From Phoronis australis (lineage: Eukaryota > Phoronida > Phoronidae), in assembly GCA_002633005.1 (NCBI GenBank), contig NMRA01000393.1:118706-182705 (forward strand): a DNA stretch of 64,000 nucleotides, written 5' to 3'. The translations under genes were made by a program, and so were the position numbers. Below are positions 27,901-36,900 of the stretch, piece after piece. The notes under the pieces were generated by a model that was given only the letters and a program-made list of their open reading frames with translations, searched no databases and was not told the DNA's origin. Each line of letters opens with the position of its first letter. Positions within the stretch are counted from its first letter, which is position 1.

Positions 27901-30900
27901 ATTTCATGATATTTCCATAATAGTGGTTATAATAGTTTTACAGCTATATCATATATTGAGAACTATTTCAGTTGCGCATTGATATTTTCCTGGGTAAGTT
28001 GGTTAAGCAGATGGCACTGGTGTCATTCATGTAAATGAACACCAGTGAGTAGAGTAAGGAACAAAATAATGGCAGATTTTTTTAAAGTTGGCGACTATTG
28101 TCAAGCTGTCGATGAATGTGGACATTGGGCCGACGGCATTATTGTGTCAAATGCAAATGGAGAGTTTGTTGTAAAATTTCCCGGTTGGCCCGGTCATGAC
28201 ATTANCTATCCGGTCAGTATCGGTGGCATTTACTCAAACGAAACAAAACATCAATAAACCCGCTTCCCAACACGAAACAAACTTGATATAAGACTCATTT
28301 TATAGCGGTTAGTAACCCAAATCAAAATTCGTTTTCTTTTGCGGAACGCCCCTTTAATAAGCCTATTAACACTTTCGATATTCTTCGATATTCTAACGGA
28401 GAACCAAAGCAATGCTGATGAAACTCAAGGCATCCAAACGTAGACACATTGATTTAAATGATCGCAAATTCGCGTAAGGTTTTTTCAAAATGTTGCTCGT
28501 TTTCAATCGATTTGAACTTCGTTTTTTAAATGTTGGTTGAACATATTGGATATTTAATGTGAAATACCGCAATTGGATATTGGTTTGGACAATGAAAATA
28601 ATGAAAATGGAATGAACGGAATGCAGCGCGTTTTTCTTGTATAAATTATTGCTCATTGCAGTGACTTGGAGCACAACCTGATCCACCAATTGAAAAGTAC
28701 GACCTTCTCGAGAACTCCAAACTTGACTACGTTGTAAGTATTTTTTAACAGAAATCAATTGGCATTTTCGAGATATGTAATTTATGCCGGCTGTTCATGC
28801 TCTTTTTACCTCTTAGGATGTTTGTCAGTGGCATCACTTCTTGTGACGGGAGGAAAAATTAGCTCTTTTTAAAAGGTTCTGAACGAAACAGAGACCTCCC
28901 AACTTGGAAACGTTACACCTTTGTAGTACATTTGTTTATCGCTAGCTTGTGACGTCTGCTCGACTAAAAACCATTTGGCATACAACATCTTGTCTTTCAG
29001 AATTCTGGACAACAACTTGATTGCCAAACTGGAAAGGGATGCGTTCAAATCTGTCGAAATGTTGTCAGAACTAAGTCTCTCAAACAACAAAGTCAGCCAT
29101 CTTCCTATAGGCATCTTTCGCTTCAACAAACAACTTCAAACCATGTGAGTATCTTTTCCTTAGGTTACTTTGTTCTTGCCTTCGGATATATTCTGGCCTA
29201 TATTGTGCTGTCACTGCCAACTACTTAGTCCATGTCGTCTGCTTTTACACGTGACCACTGAGAGAGCCAGCTTGCAGCCATATTTTTTACCTCTGAAGGT
29301 AAAGGACAGCCATATTCTCTGCAATATCTCTGTGCACGTGACGTTGATAACGAGTCACTCATTCTGAACACGGTAAATTTTACGAACGCTTTTAAAAATA
29401 AGTGTTTGGTATACCATTAGTGTAATCTATTTATCCAATTTACATTTACTTACTGTTTTGTAGACGCCTTAACAAAAATCCAATAACCGGACTGCCTGTC
29501 GATCTATTCAAGTACAATTTGCGTCTCGTGTCTTTAAGTCTCAGTGACACCTTAATTGAAGACTTAGACAAAGCCACTTTTGAACATCTTACAGCGCTTG
29601 AACATGTGTAAGTAATTTTTTTGAATAAGGGTACAGTCCCAGAAATCGCTTTCTCATTATACCCAGGTTCCTATTCACTCTCTTACCGACATTCACGAGT
29701 AAGACCGAGCTCAGAGGAGCGGGAGACACCTTTGTGCAAAGCTTAACTGTCAGCCAGTTAAGTCAGGATTTGAACCCGGGTCTCCCAGACGGGAGTCCAG
29801 AGCTCAGTCTCCATTTATCAGTTAGTCAGCACTGTCAACTCTGATCATTCTAGACGTGACGCAAGTGGTGTTTGTTATCGAAGATACGAAACCTATAATG
29901 GACGCTGACTTAAAGTGACTATTAACCCCGCCTTCTTATTTCCATCAGTTACCCTATAAAAATTGGTCTCAGTTTGATCCCTTCTCAGATGAAAAGTGAA
30001 TTCTGTGTTCTTTATTCATTGAGGCAGTGGTCGTTGCATATACACGCCGTGACAAGCCAACTTAAAGGGACTGATTGCCAAGCAATAACGATCTGTCAGT
30101 TCTGAAATCACCTCTAATTTGACCGTACGAAGGAGCTATTTGAGACCTATTTCATATTAACAATAAATTGTCCAAATCATCAGGGTTTTTCTTGAGATGG
30201 AAGGCTGGTTTATAGTCGTCTTAAGAATGAAGGCCCAAAAGTCTTTCATTATTTAAGCCAAATTGCTCGTTATTTAAGCCAAAAAAAAAACATTTTCCTT
30301 GTAAATAAGGCAAATCCTGTAAAGCTGTCAGTTGTTTCGAATTATTTTAAAAACGTGCTGATTATGTCATTTAAAGCTGCATTTGGCATGTTTAGCTGAC
30401 TAAACACGAAAATCGAATTGATCTTCTTTATACTCTCATAATTTTCCTTTCCGTGAAAGAACATGGCAACCATCAGCACCTCTTCAGAGTTTATTGGGGC
30501 TGGCCAGCCCTAAAACTACAATCCTGAAAATTACCCATTTTCTGAGGAAGTACTGTACAGTTCTCACTGGATTTTGCCTGATGTTCACGTCACTGGACCT
30601 GATGCATTTCTTCTGCTCTGGCTGTAGAAAACTATATGAACTAAATGAAAAACTGTGAGTCATTTAACATCAAAACCTCCGTGCATGACCTGAGAAATTT
30701 AATTCTATCACGTTTATTACATGTTTACTTCTGTCGAAAGAGGAAGTGGGGGTCCAGGGGAAAAGTGTCAAAAACGCCATAGTGACAGTTTGTAGCTCAA
30801 AACGATCACATCCCTGCCAGTGCTCCAAACCGTCACATCCCTGCCAGTGCTCCAAACCGTCACATCCCTGCCAGTGCTAGACACAAGCCAACTCTAAATT

Positions 30901-33900
30901 CGGGACGCAAATTTTTTGTAAGATTCCATTAATATGGTTCTAGAGTGTTGCCATCCAGTTAGTTGTTTTGCAAATCTGGGTTGTTTGTGGGCTTCCTGAA
31001 ATCGTAGCAGATTAGTCTCTACTCAGTGAGCTGCCATAATGCTGTAGCTGGGGGCCGCCATTTTGTTTGACGAAAAGTGCATCTACAGTCGAGTTTATGG
31101 CCTTTTCTCATTCCCAACATAATCACAAACTCAAACAAACCGGATTCACTGAACATACATGTAATGCCTACCTCCAAACTACGCTAAACCTGGCCTACCT
31201 CAAGTATTTGTTTTTTAGACTACTGTCTATCTGCACTGTGGCATCTAAGCTGGTAACGGAAATAAGATTCTACCACGGTAAGGAATAGTATGCGGCCGAT
31301 TTTGTGGGAGTAAAAGGTCGAATTCGATTTTCGTTTTTAGCCAATTAAACAGAGCTAAGCCATCAATTAATTAAAATCATTAACGGTTTAGCTTAAAAAA
31401 CATAAAAATTTCTAGATTTAATATCTGTGTTTAACGAGAATGGTTCTACATGTATGGCGGCCAAAGTTATGTAAAATGAGCCACAGTCAGTGATGGTTTT
31501 ACAAGTCAGTAAGGCTACCTTCAAAAGTAAGTTCGTTCCCACTCACCATTGCCGAAGCCACAATAGTGCGGTTAGACCGTTCCCAACTGATTTGTCTGCG
31601 AGAGAAAGACGGTATGGTCGAACACACACGTGTCAATTACATTTCATCATCGTAAAGCGTTCACCTAAATTAATGACTTAAATTAGCATGTTTGGGAAGA
31701 GCAAGCATTTTTATATTCCGCATGAAATTTCCTTCCAGAATCATATCTGCTTGCTTTTTTGTAGAAATGCTACAACTGCACATTTTCTCATTTCTTAACC
31801 AGGCGACAAAACCAACTGGCCTTGTGCAAGAGGTATACAGTTATTTTGTTATCTTTATACACTCCAGTGTAAACAAAAACATTTAATTATAATTCTTCGT
31901 GTGAAAAAGGCGCCATTTCTTTTAATTTTTAGATACATGAAATATCACGACCACTGCTATGTGCTGCCCAGTTATTTAATTGACTGTCATCCCAAGACGG
32001 ACGGCATTTCTGACTCAAAGAACCTCCTGGCCTATCCTATATTACGCATATCTGTGTGGTTCATCGCTTGCATCACTCTTTCGGGCAACTTCATCGTCAT
32101 GTCATGCAGACTCGTCGATGTGTTAAAAGAGAAGGACAAGTCCATTCACTTGCTGTCGGTGACTAATCTCAGCGGTAAGTAGCTGTGTTAAGTCTATTGA
32201 ATCTATCCATTGTATGTTAAGCGTCTTAAACTAATGAAGGGGCAACGTAATCAGCAGCTAGGTGCCGAGAAGTCCCACCGGATACACATGACCAGCCGCC
32301 ATTGTTTCTGAAAATCTCTCAAGTCAATGTTTTTGAATGTGTTCTATTCGGTGTCCAATTAGCGGAATTAGCCAATTTTAAAAGTCTACTTTCGTAGAAA
32401 TTTAAGTGGGGACATGGGGACTTTCATAAGTAAAGTTATCAGGTTCATCTTTTGCACACGCATGTGTCTTTGTTGTATCATAGGCGGATTTAGGGGGTGG
32501 CCCAGGGGGCCCGGCCCCCCCCCCCCCTTGGCTGCCGCAAAAAAAATAAAACAGTAAGAGCGTAGGGAAATGGTGAGTTTATTAATTAACCCCGGTAATT
32601 AAAATTATACGGATGAAAAAAGATATAAATGTGTGCAGCTTTAGTGTTGGGGGGGCTCAAATCCAATTTCAAGTGTCAAATTCGGAACACGGCGCGTTCG
32701 TAGCGGAACTATGGCTAAGTATAGAATCTCCCGCGATATCCTAGGCGACCGGCAGCGGCGCTGTGCACTACGACTCCGTTTCCGTCGTCTGCTCCACTGT
32801 GCAATGAAGAAAATTTACTTCATTTTTTAACGAAAGTGGAACCTGAGTGACGATGAAAAAACAGAAGCTGCTGGTAAGATGTGAATTTTAATCGAAGCCT
32901 TAGTGAATCACTCAGAAACTCGCAATACTCTCTTTGTCAAACCTTATCTTAAGACGGTTTCCAAANNNNNNNNNNNNNNNNNNNNNNNNNNNNNNNNNNN
33001 NNNNNNNNNNNNNNNNNNNNNNNNNNNNNNNNNNNNNNNNNNNNNNNNNNNNNNNNNNNNNNNNNNNNNNNNNNNNNNNNNNNNNNNNNNNNNNNNNNNN
33101 NNNNNNNNNNNNNNNNNNNNNNNNNNNNNNNNNNNNNNNNNNNNNNNNNNNNNNNNNNNNNNNNNNNNNNNNNNNNNNNNNNNNNNNNNNNNNNNNNNNN
33201 NNNNNNNNNNNNNNNNNNNNNNNNNNNNNNNNNNNNNNNNNNNNNNNNNNNNNNNNNNNNNNNNNNNNNNNNNNNNNNNNNNNNNNNNNNNNNNNNNNNN
33301 NNNNNNNNNNNNNNNNNNNNNNNNNNNNNNNNNNNNNNNNNNNNNNNNNNNNNNNNNNNNNNNNNNNNNNNNNNNNNNNNNNNNNNNNNNNNNNNNNNNN
33401 NNNNNNNNNNNNNNNNNNNNNNNNNNNNNNNNNNNNNNNNNNNNNNAAATGTGCAAGTGTAGACGTGGGAACTTTTTGGAATTTGATTTATGGGTATATT
33501 ATCTAGCCACATAGAAAAAACTAGGTTGCCCCCCCCAAAGTACTCACAAGGGAGAACGCTATGAGATCTGGCCCACCGACTATAAGGCGGCCAAAGTTAT
33601 GTAAAATGAGCCACAGTCAGCGATGTTTGTACAAGTCAGTAAGGCTACCTTCGAAAGTAAGTACGTTCCCACTCACCATTGCCGAAGCCACAATAGTGTG
33701 GTTAGACCGTTCCCAACTGATTTGTCTGCAAGAGAAAGACGGTATGGTCGAACACACACGTGTCAATTACATTTCACCATCGTAAAGCGTTCACCTAAAT
33801 TAATGACTTAAATTAGCATGTTTGGGAAGAGCAAGCATATTCATATTCCGCATGAAATTTCCTTCCCGGCAGAATCATATCTGTTTGCTTTTTTATAGAA

Positions 33901-36900
33901 ATGCTACAACTGCTCATTTTCTCATTTCTTAACCAGGCGACAAAACCAACTGGCCTTGTGCAAGAAGTATACAGTTATTTTGTTACCTTAATACATTCCA
34001 GTGTAAACAAAAACATTTTATTATCATTCTTCGTGTGAAAAGGGCGCGATTTCTTTTAATTTTTAGGTATATGAAATATCACGACCACTGCTATGTGTTG
34101 CCCAGTTATTTAATTGACTGTCATCCCAAGACGGACGGCATTTCTGACTCAAAGAACCTCCTGGCCTATCCTATATTACGCATATCTGTGTGGTTCATCG
34201 CTTGCATCACTCTTTCGGGCAACTTCATCGTCATGTCATGCAGACTCGTCGATGTGTTAAAAGAGAAGGACAAGTCCATTCACTTGCTGTCGGTGACTAA
34301 TCTCAGCGGTAAGTAGCTGTGTTTAGTCTATTGAATATATCCATTGTATGTTAAGCGTCTTAAACTAATGAAGGGGCAACGTAATCAGCAGCTAGGTGCC
34401 GAGAAGTCCCACCGGATACACGTGACCAGCCGCCATTGTTTCTGAAAATCTCTCGAGTCAATGTTTTTGAATGTGTTCTATTCATTATCCAATTAGCGGA
34501 ATTAGCCAATTTTAAAAGGCTACTTTCGTAGAAATTTAAGTGGGGACATGGTAAAGTTATCCGGTTCACCTTTTGCACACGTATGTGTCTTTGTTGTATA
34601 TACTTCGAGGCGCAAGAAATTCATGCAGACGTGAAAGTAACCAGTTACATATACATCAGAGAAGCAAAACAAGAAATAGTAATTTATCAATGATAGAGAA
34701 ACCTCTTAAAGCAGATTAACATAATCAACAAATTTAGATTGTACATTTTCACTTGTTACTAAGCTTTTAAATTCGAAACTCATCTTCTGTAGATTTTCCA
34801 GTACAAAATGAGCCAAACCGAAAGTGTCGGTCACTGTGTCACTGAGACTCGATAGCTAATTTACGATTCTCGAATCGTTTCATAGCACGTCTAAATACAG
34901 ATGGTAAATCTAGTGCTAACTAAAGTCCTTAACCAAAATCTATTTTGCTCTAATATTAATATCCGACTGCCTTTCTTGCAAATAACAAACTTTTAATCTT
35001 TCTTCAAAAACTACAAGAAAACTTATATCCCTATCAACGTCTAGTTGGAACCACACCATTCCAAAACCATAGCAGTACAGTAATATTATACCATAATATT
35101 AGCCTCGAATGGCAGATACAACCGTGTAATAACCCATCAAATTATCCCACTAGTGAGATAACATTTTGGCAGCAAACCGAGGCTGGATTCGAACCCGGGC
35201 CTCAAGAGTTTCGAGTTGCCGACTTTACCACTACACAACTCAGCGGCTGACGTCATCGAACGTGAAAATAGAATACTTAAATGAGCACGCGCAACAATCG
35301 CATGTTCAGCAAAGGGCATTGCACCGACATTTATACGCTATGATAAATAAAACGCATAATTTCCATAAAAACGATATTTTAATTCAGTGAAATTTTTCTC
35401 TCGTGTACTCTCACTTGTAAATCACCGATCTCCAATTTGAATGCGGGTATCGTGTCGTCAGGATCCTTTGACTTGAGCATTATAGTCAGTTACTAGTGGT
35501 AACCTACTTTAGCAGACGATATTTTCCCGGTCGAAGCTTAGCGTGAAAAGGTGTAGTAAGGTGTAATAGTTGCTAAACATTAATTTATAGATTCACTTTC
35601 TATTTTGTTTTATTTTTCAATTGGTTCTGAGTAAAAGCATAACTTGACAAAAATAGCTCGGCTTGTCATAAAAGGTCACGACCTCCGACCCCGGGCATCT
35701 GACACAGAAAGTAGTTACAAGGCCAAGGCGAGTCGAGAAAGGTAGATCGATTCATTGCAATGTTTCTCGTTCAGTACGTATTTGTAGAATTATCACCCTC
35801 GGGGCTAACACCCCTCGGGCGATAATTCTCCAAAATCCACTCGGGCTCTAAATAACGAAGGATAACGACTTCGCCATGTAATAATCTATATATCTAATTG
35901 CTGGCACGCCACGTAAACTTACCAACAACATCCAACTCACAAATAGAGAATCCTACACTCGTCTCAGGTTTATGACATGGGCAAAACCTCTAGGAAATTT
36001 CGTCAAAACCCCGTGGCTTGTGTTCACTCATGAACCGTAAAAACGATATTTTTGCCGAAAAACTCGACGTGTCTAAAACTTTCAACCACATGACACAAGT
36101 TTTGTAAAAACACTCTTGTGCAATGTAAAGTAAACTCAGTTACTTTTTGTAAATAATTTTATTTTCAATTCTTTTTTATTAATGGTATCAACGAAATTAA
36201 TGTTTTTTAATCAAAATACACCATTTTTCCAATAATTTAGATCTAAATCTCTGCAATATACTGCTACTTTTTATTTTTATATATAACTGCAGAAAATTTC
36301 AAAATTATATTACTCGTAATATTGCGGCGATTTCCGTAAAAATGTGTCAGAATTCTGACACATTTCATTTCCTATGACCAAGCCTCAAATAGCTAAACCG
36401 ATCAGCGCCATCTTGAGGCTTGGGGACGAGGCTGCCTCCTTTTACGGAAGTCCAAAACTAAACGAAACAAGACTCGTCATTGAAGCAATCGCACTGTGTC
36501 TCTTTAAACCCTTAGAAAGAATAGTTGCGTTGTGGTAATCACCATATTTTACCTTACAGCTGCTGACTTCTTGATGGGCGTTTACCTGTTAATCATTGGA
36601 ATATTTGACGTCAAGTTTAGGGACGAATTCGATGTAAATTACATGAAGTGGGCTCAGAGTGCTGGATGTCAGATAAGTGGATTTATAGGAATGGTGTCGA
36701 GTGAGGTGTCCATTCTCATTCTTGCCTATATGTCACTGGAACGGTGTATTAACAGCTCTTCACCGTACAGAACTGGGATCATCACCGTAAAAACTGCTTG
36801 CATTTTTATGCTCTTCATTTGGCTTCTTGGTTTTCTGGTGGCCAGTCTTCCTCTGATGCCTATTTGGAGAAGTAGCCGAGGATTTTACGGCACAAATGGC

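Larger units (their letters stand above)
34599..36559. other. Intron before TM2-TM6 exon
   Basis: Holds the 800-bp composite repeat (35085-35890) and a MITE arm (36335-36430). The rest is plain AT-rich intron. Confidence 0.7.

Noticed and set aside
30628-30654. Possible 27-nt micro-exon (KLYELNEKL) between GCTGTAG and GTGAGT
   Set aside because: It would fit the frame, but LRR 10 (29607) splices directly to the hinge (31933) with a perfect family match (ALEHV then YMKYHDHC). Adding nine residues would break the conserved spacing.
32903-33514. Open frames spanning the N gap on both strands
   Set aside because: They are open only because N codons cannot be stops.
35178-35246. Functional tRNA gene on the minus strand
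   Set aside because: A- and B-box-like sequences are present, but the acceptor and T stems do not pair and it lies inside a dispersed repeat, so it was called a tRNA-derived relic.
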